From NCBI RefSeq assembly GCF_937903345.1, contig NZ_CALCZQ010000030.1, positions 248,001-312,000 on the forward strand: a stretch of 64,000 nucleotides of DNA, in the 5' to 3' direction. The notes below the pieces were generated by a model. That model worked only from the letters and a program-made list of their open reading frames with translations, had not been told where the DNA came from and ran no database searches. A program made the position numbers and the translations under genes. Positions 1 through 10,008 of this stretch are shown here, one piece after another. This DNA is from an uncultured Emticicia sp. (GTDB lineage Bacteria > Bacteroidota > Bacteroidia > Cytophagales > Spirosomataceae). Position 1 is the stretch's first letter. Every line of letters begins with the position of its first letter.

Positions 1-1027
1 ATTCTTTCCAAAGCGTTGGGTCTTCTAAAAAATAGCCAAGATAGCCAGCTAATTGCTCTTTGGTACTGGTTTTTTCAATTTGGCGAGCCATTGCCGCCAT
101 TTCACCATTGTTTTTCTGCAATGCCATGAAACGATAGCAATAATAATATCTTGACATATTGCCAATTGTGCCTTTGTCTTGTCTGTTCGAAGCCTCAGTA
201 ACAACCTCACCGTTTGGGTGAACATAGTACAATGTCATTTCGAGGTTTTTAAACACCGGCTCTAATAATTCGGGCTTATTAAGTCCTTTTGCCATGATAA
301 TCAATGAACGATTGACAATAGGAGAGTAGCTATTGGTACTTTTCTCTGTATATTGTCCATCCGGGTCGAGGTCGATATGCTCTGCAAGCCATTGGTCGAT
401 ACGAGCGATATAACGTTTGTCGGGGAAAAGTTCATTCAATTTAGTCAAAGCTGCCGAAACCACCCAACGGTGATTGGGTGTATGAATTCCACCCACTATA
501 AGCCCTTCTCCTGCATTTTTTAAGAATTTTTGCAATAATTCAAGTGCATTTTCTGAGCCTTTCGTGTTCGATTGTTTCAAAAATTTATAAGCAGGAATAA
601 TGTTTTCTAAAACAAAAGCCGTATCAGGTGTTGAATGGAAATTAGTTGCTAATAAATCAATTGTTCCATCACTGTGTTGAAACTGGAGCATGGCTTTGGC
701 AGCGGCTTCTACTTCTTTCAAAACATCGCCTGATTGATAAAACGAAGACTCAGGACAGGACATTAGCATACAGGCTTTACCAATAAATCCACCCGTTGAG
801 TGTGGATTTGGAATCTCAACATCATCCATGTAGCCACCCACATATTTATGCTTTGGGTCAGAAATTTTTAATGCTTTAAAGTTGGGCAACTGTTTGTCAT
901 GAATCTTAATCCATTCGAGTAACCAAGCTGGTTTAACTGCTGATTTTTGTTGAAATGAACCAAATCCAACGAAAGGCAATGTACAAAGCGAAGTAGCTCC
1001 CATTGCTACAAAATTTCTTCTATTCAT
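1..1027 (-). CDS. Secreted protein of unknown function, possibly alpha/alpha-toroid carbohydrate-active (partial, 3' end outside window)
   Basis: The reading frame is open from an ATG at 1025-1027 to the window edge, about 342 codons. The N-terminus reads MNRRNFVAMG followed by a hydrophobic stretch, which looks like a Tat or Sec export signal. The body is rich in helical stretches with aromatic and HRW/NHRW-type motifs (for example THTPNHRWVVSAA near residue 195), similar in feel to alpha/alpha-toroid polysaccharide lyase or hydrolase folds, but I cannot name the family. It lies 44 bp downstream of the DUF1080 gene on the same strand and is probably the last visible gene of the SusCD operon, so a role in processing an imported glycan is inferred from context only. 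Confidence 0.6.
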   Translation of the reverse strand, partial: MNRRNFVAMGATSLCTLPFVGFGSFQQKSAVKPAWLLEWIKIHDKQLPNFKALKISDPKHKYVGGYMDDVEIPNPHSTGGFIGKACMLMSCPESSFYQSGDVLKEVEAAAKAMLQFQHSDGTIDLLATNFHSTPDTAFVLENIIPAYKFLKQSNTKGSENALELLQKFLKNAGEGLIVGGIHTPNHRWVVSAALTKLNELFPDKRYIARIDQWLAEHIDLDPDGQYTEKSTNSYSPIVNRSLIIMAKGLNKPELLEPVFKNLEMTLYYVHPNGEVVTEASNRQDKGTIGNMSRYYYCYRFMALQKNNGEMAAMARQIEKTSTKEQLAGYLGYFLEDPTLWKE

Positions 1028-1071
1028 GGGTGGTAAAAATTGTTTTAAGTTAGTTGCTGAAGTGTATTTGC

Positions 1072-2448
1072 TTAAAATTCTCTGATTTTGATACTTCTGA
1101 AATGAACCTCATCACCGTGGTCTTGTAATAGAATATGCCCCGAAACTGCTTGTGCGAAATTTGGATAAGTATTGTATTTGCTTTTAGCAACGAGATTACG
1201 GAATATTTGAGAATATCGGTCATATTCAACCATTTTGAGGTTATTTAGCCAATGCTCAACATGCCCATCCTTCGAGACAATGCGTAGTTTATTCCATTTT
1301 CCAGGTGGATTCATTCTTTTATCCTTATTTCCTTCCGAAAGATTCTCGGCTGTGATTAGGTCATAAAGTGATCCAGTGGTACGGTTTCCATTGACACCCT
1401 CTTTAGCATCAGGATGTACTTTGTCATCTAAAATTTGAAATTCAGGACCAGCACCTGTTCCTGCTCTTTTCTTGCGGTCTTCAACTACAAAATATTTCAG
1501 TCCACTATTTGCACCAGTAGTTAGTTTAAAGTCCAATTCGAGTTCAAAGTTTGAAAACTCTTTTTCTGTGATTATATCACCACTTTTCACTAAAGTGTCC
1601 TTTTTTGTGCCTAAAACTTGCAATTCTCCATCCTGAATTGCCCAACCTACTGATGGGAATTTATCATAATTGGCTAAACGCCAGCCTGCAGTAGTTTTGC
1701 CATCCCAAAGTAAACGCCAGCCTTTTCTGATTTCATTTTCTGATAATTTATTTACTAAATAACTTACTTCCGGAGCTTCTTCCCCGCCTTTCCATACTAC
1801 TTCCTCCAAATTTTCGGTAGCAATTCTAATGTTTTTCCATTGTACTGTCAGTCCAACTTGTTCCTCACGCTTGATTTGATGCACTTGTAAAGCGATAAAA
1901 CCACGAGCAGTTTGTGGATCTAAAAGGTTCGTACAAGGAATACCATTCACCCAAGTTTTGATACTATTGCCGATGGCTTCGATATGGTATTTGTTCCATT
2001 GACCCATTCTAAAAGCTGTTCTGCCTTTTTGATTAATAGATAAAGGATATAACCAACCATTGCGTCCTTCGTCGAAGATTCCTCCACTCCAAGCTCTATC
2101 GCCTGGGTCGATTTCTACTTGATAACCATGCACTTTTCCAGCTTGAAAGTTTGGGTCGCTGATACTTCTTATTTGTATGCCAGAGTTTAAACCTGCTTCA
2201 ACTTTGAGTTCCAACTCTAATACAAAATCACCGTAGGTTTCTTCGGTGCATAAAAAAGAATTAGGTGTATTGAGTTGCGAAACCCCAACGATGGTTTTGT
2301 TGATGATTTTATATGCTGCATTTCCATTTTTCTTAGTCCAGCCATTTAAATCTGTGCCATTAAAAAGGTCTTTCCATTGTGCTTGTGCTATCAAACAACA
2401 GAAAAGTAGTAGGATAGTGGTTTGGATTGATAAAAAATATTTTTTCAT
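1072..2448 (-). CDS. Secreted protein with two DUF1080 (3-keto-disaccharide hydrolase-like, concanavalin-fold) domains
   Basis: About 458 residues. I use the ATG at 2446-2448 because it begins a clear signal peptide (MKKYFLSIQTTILLLFCCLIAQAQ); the frame stays open 27 codons further upstream but that extension has no signal-like start. Two DUF1080 domains follow one another: the first opens with WKDLFNGTDLNGW shortly after the signal peptide, the second with LLWDGKTTAGWRLANY around residue 245. DUF1080 proteins have a LamG/concanavalin-like fold and some cleave 3-keto-glycosides; double-domain versions are common next to SusCD genes. The protein is likely periplasmic or surface-exposed and works on the sugar handled by the upstream SusCD pair. 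The exact substrate is not visible. Confidence 0.85.
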   Translation of the reverse strand: MKKYFLSIQTTILLLFCCLIAQAQWKDLFNGTDLNGWTKKNGNAAYKIINKTIVGVSQLNTPNSFLCTEETYGDFVLELELKVEAGLNSGIQIRSISDPNFQAGKVHGYQVEIDPGDRAWSGGIFDEGRNGWLYPLSINQKGRTAFRMGQWNKYHIEAIGNSIKTWVNGIPCTNLLDPQTARGFIALQVHQIKREEQVGLTVQWKNIRIATENLEEVVWKGGEEAPEVSYLVNKLSENEIRKGWRLLWDGKTTAGWRLANYDKFPSVGWAIQDGELQVLGTKKDTLVKSGDIITEKEFSNFELELDFKLTTGANSGLKYFVVEDRKKRAGTGAGPEFQILDDKVHPDAKEGVNGNRTTGSLYDLITAENLSEGNKDKRMNPPGKWNKLRIVSKDGHVEHWLNNLKMVEYDRYSQIFRNLVAKSKYNTYPNFAQAVSGHILLQDHGDEVHFRSIKIREF

Positions 2449-2541
2449 AGTTAGGGTTGAATAAGGGTTTATGTAGAAAAAAGAGAAGAAGAAAATTCCT
2501 CCTCTCTTTCTGATTATATTTATTAACAAATCTACTATTGA

Positions 2542-4404
2542 TTAATATCCTGCATTTTGTTTCATCGCAGGAAACGATAAATCAATTTCACTTTGAGGAA
2601 TTGGTCTTAAATAATGCTTGTCGGCAATTGCCTGACCTTTCACCCATGGGTTAAATTTCTTGACTCTATCAACCAGTTTTCCTGTTCTTTTCAAATCAAA
2701 CCAACGGCTATATTCGCCCATAAATTCTCTTGCTCTTTCATCTAAAATCAAATCTATCGTTATATTCGACGCAGTTGCTCTATATGAAGTAGTTTGGAGT
2801 GATTTTTGGTTTTCTGGAGCAGCCGCACATTTCGGGTCTGTTCCTTTTTTTGTGCCTAAAGCACGGTCGAGAATCCGATTATAATAAACCTCAGCACCGC
2901 CCAATTTGCCACCTTTTGCACCTTTTACGATAGCCTCGGCTGCTATTAAATAGGCTTCAGCAGAACGGAAAACACATTCGTTAAAAGTTCCGAATGCATC
3001 GCCATAAGGAATACCTGGCTGCCAAAACTTCCACATCAATGGAGCTTGAACATTCAAACCTGAATTATCAATCGGATATCCGCCACCATATTCATCAGTA
3101 TTCACGACTGCGTAGTTTTTCTTTCCTCCTAAATCAACGCCTCTATCTGCCAGTGAAGTAGCTGGTTTGTTCCAAGGGCGGCAAAGCAGTACTGTATCAC
3201 CAGCAGCGAAAGATACTTTCAAATTGGCATTACTTAATGGTAGAGGTTTGAAATCTTTCACAGCAGCAAGTGCATAGCCTACACTTACAAAATTATGAGC
3301 ATAACGAGTGTCATTTTCAGGATCGAAGAAGCGATAGGTTGCGGTATTGATTTGGTGAACGCCAAGACAACGATTATAGTCTGTTGTGCGGCCTTTACTA
3401 CCAATAAAACCTTCACCACTCGGGCCAAATTTTGAGTGTAAATCGTTTCCACCTGCCGCATCTGGTGAGAAAGCGGCGTCGGTTTTATTTGTCAAAACAT
3501 CAGTATTATATTGAACTGCGAATATAATTTCGGCATTTTTATCATTTTGAGCACCTGTGTATTGGGTCAAAGGATTATTTGAACGTTTCGGAAATAAATC
3601 ACTATAACTTGCCGCCAATGGGTAGGCATCAATTACTTTATCGGCATAAAGTAGTGCAGAATCAAAATCAACGTTTGTTCCGCCAAGTGAATTGTTATAG
3701 TTCCAACCTCTTGTTAAATACACACGAGACAATAAAAACTGAGCAGCCCCTTTTGTGATTCGACCATAATTTGAAGCCACCACAGGTAATTTTGCTTCAC
3801 AATCAAGTAAATCAGCAATGATTTGTTTGTAAACATCAGCCGCAGGAACACGAGGAAAATCTTTACTTGGTGTTGTAACTTCAGATAATGGCATCGGAAT
3901 ATCTCCCCATTGTTGCACAGCATAAAACAAACTTAATGCTCTCAAGAATTTGGCTTCCGAAATTCTTGTATCTTTCAATGCCGCTGCCATTGTGGTAATG
4001 CCATCTGCACGAGAAACTACTGTATTTGTTCGAGCAATTTCGGCATATAATAATTGCCACAATGTTTGAATTTCAGGCAAAGTTGCATTAAATCTTGAAT
4101 CATAAACATCGTATAAACTTGGTGGAGTTTCTTTGCCATTGACAGCCGAAGGATTCCAACCACCTTGTGCAGAAAAAATATCTGTTCCATTCAGAACTAA
4201 AACCCTATTTTGGTGAATATTTCTTAATAATGGATAGCAAGAACGTACCAAGTCCTCAAAACCAGCTTCAGTTTTATAATAAACATCAGTGGTTAATGTT
4301 GTTTTTGGAATCTCGTCCAAAAATTTATCTTTACAGCCCGAGAGTACAAGAAATAAACTTGTAACTAACCAAAAATTATATCGTTTAAATAATATTGATT
4401 TCAT
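2542..4404 (-). CDS. RagB/SusD family nutrient-binding outer-membrane lipoprotein
   Basis: 620 residues. The N-terminus has a lipoprotein signal ending LVLSGC with Cys24 as the lipidation site. The start of the mature protein (KFLDEIPKTTLTTDVYYKTE) and the C-terminal segment (EFMGEYSRWFDLKRTGKL, then the HYLRPIPQSEIDLS segment) are hallmarks of the SusD/RagB family. SusD proteins sit on the cell surface as a lid on the SusC barrel and bind glycans or peptides. The gene begins 20 bp after the SusC stop and is surely co-transcribed with it. The ligand cannot be told from sequence; the DUF1080 neighbour suggests a carbohydrate. Confidence 0.95.
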   Translation of the reverse strand: MKSILFKRYNFWLVTSLFLVLSGCKDKFLDEIPKTTLTTDVYYKTEAGFEDLVRSCYPLLRNIHQNRVLVLNGTDIFSAQGGWNPSAVNGKETPPSLYDVYDSRFNATLPEIQTLWQLLYAEIARTNTVVSRADGITTMAAALKDTRISEAKFLRALSLFYAVQQWGDIPMPLSEVTTPSKDFPRVPAADVYKQIIADLLDCEAKLPVVASNYGRITKGAAQFLLSRVYLTRGWNYNNSLGGTNVDFDSALLYADKVIDAYPLAASYSDLFPKRSNNPLTQYTGAQNDKNAEIIFAVQYNTDVLTNKTDAAFSPDAAGGNDLHSKFGPSGEGFIGSKGRTTDYNRCLGVHQINTATYRFFDPENDTRYAHNFVSVGYALAAVKDFKPLPLSNANLKVSFAAGDTVLLCRPWNKPATSLADRGVDLGGKKNYAVVNTDEYGGGYPIDNSGLNVQAPLMWKFWQPGIPYGDAFGTFNECVFRSAEAYLIAAEAIVKGAKGGKLGGAEVYYNRILDRALGTKKGTDPKCAAAPENQKSLQTTSYRATASNITIDLILDERAREFMGEYSRWFDLKRTGKLVDRVKKFNPWVKGQAIADKHYLRPIPQSEIDLSFPAMKQNAGY

Positions 4405-4424
4405 TTTATGTCAAATTTAGGATT

Positions 4425-7400
4425 TTAGAAACTTACATTAAGACCTACACTTACGGTCATTGAAGGAACATCATCTTGATAAATAGCTGAGTTAAACTCC
4501 GGGTCGAATCCTGTGTATTTGGTGAATATAAATGGATTTATCACTTGTGTATAAATACGAGCATTCGACATTTTAAACTTATCCAGTTTGTCTTTTGGTA
4601 GTGTATATCCAAATGTTATGTCTGAAATTCTCAAAAAACTGGCATCCTGATAAGTAATTGCTGCACGATAAGGGTTAGCCGCAACGACACCAAAATAAGT
4701 ATTCGAAGGGTTATCGCTTCTCCAATAATCTAATGAAGCTAAACTATTGTAACGAGTGCCGATATCACCGAATGTGCCCGATAATGTATTGTTTTTGTAC
4801 TCTGTTCCGTTGCGATAGTAGGTGAAGAAAGACAAGTCAAAACTTTTGTATTTAAAACGGTTTGTCATTCCTATCAAGAATTTGGGTAATGCTGTTCCTA
4901 AAATCATTCTATCGTCAATGCCTTCGGTTGAGGAGATTTGTCCGTCATTGTTTGAATCAACAACTCTTACAGAACCTGGCACTTGCTTGTATTTAGTGGC
5001 TAAATCTTTATCGGCTGTTTGCCAAATTCCATCGAATTTATAATCAAAATTTGACCTAATTGGGTAGCCAACAAATAGTTTATTGCCTTTGTCAATGGTT
5101 TGTCCTTCACCGTATAATGAAAGTAATTTGTTATTATTTTTAGTAAATGTTAAGGTTGTATTCCAAGTAAAGTTTGAGGTTGCAACGTTAACAGTATTTA
5201 ATAAAATCTCAAGACCCTTGTTCTGGATTTTACCAACATTTGAGGTTACCTGAGAAAAACCAGATGCAGTTGGTATTTTTTGATTTAAAATCAAGTCAAC
5301 TGTTTTTCTATCATAGACCTCTACAGTTCCAGTAATTCTATTTCTGAAAAAACCAAAGTCTAATCCAAAATTGAGTTCTTTGCTTCTTTCCCAACGTAAA
5401 TCTTTATTGCCTAAATTCTGTGGTGCGAAACCATAAGCTGCTGTTCCATCAAAATCGTATCCAGTATTTAAAACTCCAGCTTGTGTACTATATGGATTCA
5501 CGGTTGAGTTTCCAACCTCGCCATAACTTGCTCTTAATTTTAAATTAGAAAGTACTTTTGCGTTTTGCAAAAACGATTCGTCAATTAATCTCCAAGCAAA
5601 CGCTACCGACGGGAAAAATGCCCATTTGTTACCAGGAGCCAATTGAGATGCTCCGTCCGAACGACCTGTAAGTGTGAGTAAGTATTTATTATTAAATGAA
5701 TAATTCAATCTTCCCATATAGGATGCAATCGAACGCTCAACCAATGAACTACCAAAACTTGTAACTGTACCTGTATTTAAAGCATACCAGTCAGAATCAT
5801 AAGGAAGGTCTTTTACAGCTACAGTATAAGATTCGTTTCTTTGGTAAAATGCACTCTGTAATCCTGTAACAGTGAACTTATGTTTTCCCAAATCCAGGTT
5901 ATAATTGATTATATTATCAAGGGTATAACTCCCAACTAAGCGACTATCAAATTGTGTACGTGGTTTTGACCCAATTTGTGCTTTTGACCATTGACCTCTA
6001 AAATCCCCAATGCGTGATGAACCATAAGTTGCAGATAATGATGAACGAACGCTGAGGCCTTTAATTGGTGTATATTCTACATAGGTATTACCCATGATGT
6101 TTGCATTTGTCGTTTGTAATTTTGATACGTTTGGGTCTGTATCACTCAAAGGGTTAGGCACTTGTTTATCATTAATACCCATCCAAATGGCTAATCCATT
6201 ATAGTTTATGTCTTGGTTTTCACTTGGATTTGCTAGGTCTGCAAAGTAAGGTGTTCCTGTTGGTCTGGCACGATAAGCACCTCTCAAAGATTCTTGTGAG
6301 CCTAAATTTTGGTCAGAATAAGTGACATAAGAAGTGAAACCAACTTTGAAATGCTCACCTAATTTGCTATCAAGACCCGCATTTAAGTTATATCGCTTAA
6401 AATCTGTACTTATCACATTTCCCTGCTCTAATAGATATCCTCCCGAAAAACGATAAGTTGTTTTTTCTGTTCCGCCCGCAACACTAATATTATGGTTAGT
6501 TTGGGTTGCGGGTTTTGTTACCAATCCTACCCAATCAGTTGTTACACCATTTTTAATATTGGCCATTTCAGCTGCTGTGAAAGTAGCACCAGTCGAACCT
6601 TCCAACACTCTATCGGTGTATGCAATTTTATAAAATTGCTCACTCGTTAACATTTTAGGTAAGTGTGCTGGATTTTTTACACCCACATATGAGTCATAAC
6701 TTACTCGTGGCTTACCTGAAACACCTTTTTTTGTAGTTATAATAATCACACCATTTGCCCCTCTTGCTCCATAAATAGCGGTAGAAGATGCATCTTTCAA
6801 TACATCCATTGATTGAATATCATTTGGATTAAGGTTATTCATATCACCTCCCATCAAGCCATCGATTACAACTAAAGGAGCAGTTGAGTTATTTATTGTA
6901 TTTTCACCTCTGATAGTAATATTATAACTGCTTCCTGGTCTGTTATCAGATTTTGTAATGGTTGCACCTGCAACTTGACCTTGTAATGCTTTAGCTGCCA
7001 ATGTTGGGTTTCCTCTCACAATGTCTTTTGACTGAATTGAAGACAAAGCTCCCGTTAAATCTCTCTTTTTCTGCTCACCATATCCAACTATCACGACCTC
7101 CTCAAGGGCTTTATCATCTGGTGTGAGCGAAACATCAAGTATGGTACGGTTGCCAACAACTACTTCTTGGGTGGTATAACCGACAAAGCTGAATACTAAT
7201 ATTGCTTTATCACTTGGAACATCCAAACGATACATTCCTGCAATGTCAGTGTTAGTTCCTTTTGTGGTGCCCTTTATGGCAACACTTGCACTTGGAATCG
7301 GCTCTCCTTTTTCGTCAGTTACTTTTCCTGTTAGCATCTGAACCATTTTGATAGTTTCAATACTATTTGTAGGTATTGACATTCGAGGCTCGATAATTAG

Positions 7401-7766
7401 ACCAAGGGCGTTTTTGAATAATAAAATTTGCTTTCCATTTACCTCGTATGAAATTTGTAAAGGCCTAAAGATTTTTTCCAAAACCTCTTTCAATGACTCA
7501 TTCTTAATTTCTAACGATATTTTTTGTCCAATTTTAATCTCTCTTGGATTATAGACAAATCTTACACTTGTAGTATTCTCAATGATATTGAGTGTTGTTT
7601 TTAGATTATCATTGATAGTTTTTATACTTATTTTTTGCTCAAGAACATCTTGTCCTGTGGCTGGGCGGGCATAAGAAATTCCGAAACATACCAGACTTAT
7701 TAGCAATTGCAGAAATGAAACTTTCATAAGTTTCTTTATAAATTGAGGGTGAAAATACTCATTCAT
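4425..7766 (-). CDS. SusC/RagA-type TonB-dependent transporter with N-terminal STN signalling domain
   Basis: 1113 residues. Order: signal sequence, an STN (secretin/TonB short N-terminal) domain around residues 50-115 containing TTSVRFVYNPREI, a carboxypeptidase-like regulatory beta-sandwich around 145-225 (LTGKVTDEKGEPIPSASVAI), a TonB-box/plug beginning near EEVVIVGYGEQKKRDLTGAL, the family signature GVIIITTKKG, and a long beta-barrel ending in Phe. SusC transporters import glycans or peptides bound by SusD, powered by TonB-ExbBD. The STN domain is the feature of transporters that also signal to a FecR anti-sigma factor, and a FecR and an ECF sigma gene lie directly upstream, so this is a transducer-type receptor controlling its own expression. 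Confidence 0.96.
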   Translation of the reverse strand: MNEYFHPQFIKKLMKVSFLQLLISLVCFGISYARPATGQDVLEQKISIKTINDNLKTTLNIIENTTSVRFVYNPREIKIGQKISLEIKNESLKEVLEKIFRPLQISYEVNGKQILLFKNALGLIIEPRMSIPTNSIETIKMVQMLTGKVTDEKGEPIPSASVAIKGTTKGTNTDIAGMYRLDVPSDKAILVFSFVGYTTQEVVVGNRTILDVSLTPDDKALEEVVIVGYGEQKKRDLTGALSSIQSKDIVRGNPTLAAKALQGQVAGATITKSDNRPGSSYNITIRGENTINNSTAPLVVIDGLMGGDMNNLNPNDIQSMDVLKDASSTAIYGARGANGVIIITTKKGVSGKPRVSYDSYVGVKNPAHLPKMLTSEQFYKIAYTDRVLEGSTGATFTAAEMANIKNGVTTDWVGLVTKPATQTNHNISVAGGTEKTTYRFSGGYLLEQGNVISTDFKRYNLNAGLDSKLGEHFKVGFTSYVTYSDQNLGSQESLRGAYRARPTGTPYFADLANPSENQDINYNGLAIWMGINDKQVPNPLSDTDPNVSKLQTTNANIMGNTYVEYTPIKGLSVRSSLSATYGSSRIGDFRGQWSKAQIGSKPRTQFDSRLVGSYTLDNIINYNLDLGKHKFTVTGLQSAFYQRNESYTVAVKDLPYDSDWYALNTGTVTSFGSSLVERSIASYMGRLNYSFNNKYLLTLTGRSDGASQLAPGNKWAFFPSVAFAWRLIDESFLQNAKVLSNLKLRASYGEVGNSTVNPYSTQAGVLNTGYDFDGTAAYGFAPQNLGNKDLRWERSKELNFGLDFGFFRNRITGTVEVYDRKTVDLILNQKIPTASGFSQVTSNVGKIQNKGLEILLNTVNVATSNFTWNTTLTFTKNNNKLLSLYGEGQTIDKGNKLFVGYPIRSNFDYKFDGIWQTADKDLATKYKQVPGSVRVVDSNNDGQISSTEGIDDRMILGTALPKFLIGMTNRFKYKSFDLSFFTYYRNGTEYKNNTLSGTFGDIGTRYNSLASLDYWRSDNPSNTYFGVVAANPYRAAITYQDASFLRISDITFGYTLPKDKLDKFKMSNARIYTQVINPFIFTKYTGFDPEFNSAIYQDDVPSMTVSVGLNVSF

Positions 7767-8030
7767 CAGATTTTGATAAAATTAAGAGTTAATATATGTA
7801 TTATCAAAGAAGAAATATAATTATTTGATTTTTTGTTAAAATCTGAGCAATGTTTTATTTATCCGCTATAAAGCTTTATGGAAAAGGGGCTTGCTGAAAA
7901 AATAAGATTGAATAGAGTTTTTTGTAAAAAATTATCCATGTAAATTAGGGTTTAACTATGGATGGCAGGAAGTTGATTTAGATACTTATTTAAATCAAAT
8001 TTTTTTTTGAAATAATGCAAAATTGGCTTT

Positions 8031-9110
8031 TTAACAGCCTTTGCTATGAATAATTATTTGAGCATCAACTATTTCGTAGGTTGAATGAGTGATTTTACAA
8101 ATTAATTTTAGCTTATCATAAAGTGATTCATCAGAAAATGATGCATTTAAAAAACAATTCTCCATATTTTTTTCATCGAAAATTATATTGATTCCATATG
8201 TTTTTTCGAGAATTCCGAAAACTTCTTTAATAGGGGTTTCATCAAAATTAAAATGATTTGGCGAATTTTCAACTAAAACCTCTGGTTGACTAATGATTGA
8301 TTTTAGTAAACGTGCATCAGTAATCGAGTAATCTACCTCTTGATTTGGCGTGAGAATAATACCAATTAATTCGTTCTTTTGTTGAATTTTAGCTTTTTCG
8401 AGGTCTTCTCTACGATACACGGATACCTTTCCAGAATGTACTTCAACTTTGATGTTTTTTTCGTTTTCAAAGGCTTTTACCATGAAACTTGTGCCTAAAA
8501 CTTGGGTCGAAATATAATTTGTATAAACCCAAAATGGACGTTTAGGATTTTTAGTAACTTTAAAAAAGGCCTGACCAATGAGATAAACTTCTCGTATTTG
8601 GGTAGAAAATTGTTTGGGATAACGAATCTTGCTTTTTTTGTATAATGTAATTTGGCTACCGTCTTCGAGTATAATCTGTTTTTTTTCGGTGCTATTATTT
8701 TCTTCTTCTACGAAATTGCTGCTCAAATTTTGTGTGATTTTTCCAGTGGTCATATTGTCTGATTCTTGGAAGTAGAATTTCAATCCAAAAAAACCAATAC
8801 TGATTATGACCAATATAGAGGCTGCAATTTTATATGCTGTGTTTTTCCAAAATGGAATAATTAATGGCGATTCCTCTACAATTTGATCGGTTATCAATTC
8901 CAAATCATCATTATTTAATAAAACATCTTTTTGTTGAAGAGTCAATAAAAATGCTTTTGCAATATTAATATTTTCAGCACAATCTGGATTTTCGGATATC
9001 CACTTTTTCCATAATTCATCATTTTTATTGTCGGGATTTAACACCCACTGGCGAAATGATTCATCTCGACTGAAATCCTCAAAGCTATATTTTTGATAAT
9101 TTGTATTCAT
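8031..9110 (-). CDS. FecR family anti-sigma factor
   Basis: 359 residues. A short cytoplasmic part with the FecR-type N-terminus (YSFEDFSRDESFRQWVLNPD) precedes a single transmembrane helix near residues 90-110 (IAASILVIISIGFFGL). The periplasmic part holds the FecR domain (EDGSQITLYKKSKIRYP, then VLGTSFMVKAF) and ends with a DUF4974-like domain (NFDETPIKEVFGILEKTYG). FecR proteins bind an ECF sigma factor and release it when the STN domain of the cognate receptor reports ligand. It lies 106 bp after the sigma gene and 264 bp before the SusC gene on the same strand. Regulation of the downstream SusCD genes by this pair is inferred from gene order. Confidence 0.93.
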   Translation of the reverse strand: MNTNYQKYSFEDFSRDESFRQWVLNPDNKNDELWKKWISENPDCAENINIAKAFLLTLQQKDVLLNNDDLELITDQIVEESPLIIPFWKNTAYKIAASILVIISIGFFGLKFYFQESDNMTTGKITQNLSSNFVEEENNSTEKKQIILEDGSQITLYKKSKIRYPKQFSTQIREVYLIGQAFFKVTKNPKRPFWVYTNYISTQVLGTSFMVKAFENEKNIKVEVHSGKVSVYRREDLEKAKIQQKNELIGIILTPNQEVDYSITDARLLKSIISQPEVLVENSPNHFNFDETPIKEVFGILEKTYGINIIFDEKNMENCFLNASFSDESLYDKLKLICKITHSTYEIVDAQIIIHSKGC

Positions 9111-9216
9111 CTAATATAAAGTGTTGTATAGTAGGATGCCAATGTTCAGGTCTAAATACTGTTTTTTGTATTTTTTTTTAGTAAGTGTAGTTTAACAACA
9201 AGCAATAATGAGGGAT

Positions 9217-9792
9217 TTAACCAGACCAGTTCTCTCGAATTGTTTTGAAAGCGGCTTGCAGTAGATTAGAAACCGATTGACAATTGACACTCATGATTTG
9301 GGCAATTTCGTCTCGTTCAAGGTTTTGGTAAAATCTAAGGTAAATAACCTCTCTCTGACGTTTGGGCAAAGAATTCAATAAGATAGCCACTTTTTGAATG
9401 GTTTCTTGCGTGTTTTCTTGTTCGATGATAACTAATTCTGGCGAAAATTCTGCAAATTTCAAATCATTTTCAATATTGATGATTTCATTTTCTCCATTGA
9501 TTTTTTGTCTGACACTTTCTCTTAAAATTTTCTTTCGAACCGAACTTAGTAGATATGCCCGCACGCTATCGGGTTGACTGATGTTCTGACGTCTGCTCCA
9601 AATTTCTACGAAAACTTCTTGTACACAATCTTTGACAAAATCTTCGTTTCGGAAAAATTTATAACCGTAGTTTTGTAAAAGGTTAAAATACTTTTTGATG
9701 AGTTTTCCCAAAGCTATTTCACTACCATTCTTCAACTGTTGCCATAGTTGAGAATCGTTGTTGGTGCTTGGTTGAGCTTCTTGGGGAATCAT
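9217..9792 (-). CDS. ECF-type RNA polymerase sigma-70 factor
   Basis: 191 residues. Region 2 is seen around DCVQEVFVEIWSRR and region 4 around LPKRQREVIYLRFYQNLERD followed by a helix-turn-helix (EIAQIMSVNCQSVSNLL). Regions 1.1 and 3 are missing, as expected for an ECF sigma factor of the Bacteroidota FecI-like group. It is the first gene of the sigma-FecR-SusC-SusD array and faces away from no close neighbour: the next upstream gene, rplI, is transcribed in the same direction but is separated by a terminator at about 9951-9984. It probably directs transcription of the SusCD operon when FecR is released. Confidence 0.94.
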   Translation of the reverse strand: MIPQEAQPSTNNDSQLWQQLKNGSEIALGKLIKKYFNLLQNYGYKFFRNEDFVKDCVQEVFVEIWSRRQNISQPDSVRAYLLSSVRKKILRESVRQKINGENEIINIENDLKFAEFSPELVIIEQENTQETIQKVAILLNSLPKRQREVIYLRFYQNLERDEIAQIMSVNCQSVSNLLQAAFKTIRENWSG

Positions 9793-9950
9793 AGTTTCAA
9801 TAAAAAATTATCAGCAGACCGGCAATTTACATTTTTTATTTTTTCTGATATTAAGTATCGATAATTTTAGTCGCAGAAAATGTAGTTTAAGCAATAATAT
9901 GTTCAAAAATCAATAAATTAGAATTGCTAAAATGTTATTTTTTCTATAAA

Positions 9951-9984
9951 AAAAGCGTGTACCTCTTACGAAATACACACTTTT
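9951..9984 (-). terminator. Intrinsic terminator of the rpsF-rpsR-rplI operon
   Basis: An 11-bp stem (AAAAGCGTGTA at 9951-9961, TACACACTTTT at 9974-9984) with one mismatch on the plus strand that becomes a G-U wobble in the minus-strand RNA. On the minus strand it is followed by a run of T. It lies 25 bp past the rplI stop codon. Confidence 0.75.
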
Positions 9985-10008
9985 ATATTTTTCGAATATA
10001 GCATTAAA

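Noticed and set aside
1072..2529. N-terminal extension of the DUF1080 protein upstream of 2448
   Set aside because: The ATG at 2446-2448 starts a proper signal peptide; the 27 extra codons are not signal-like.
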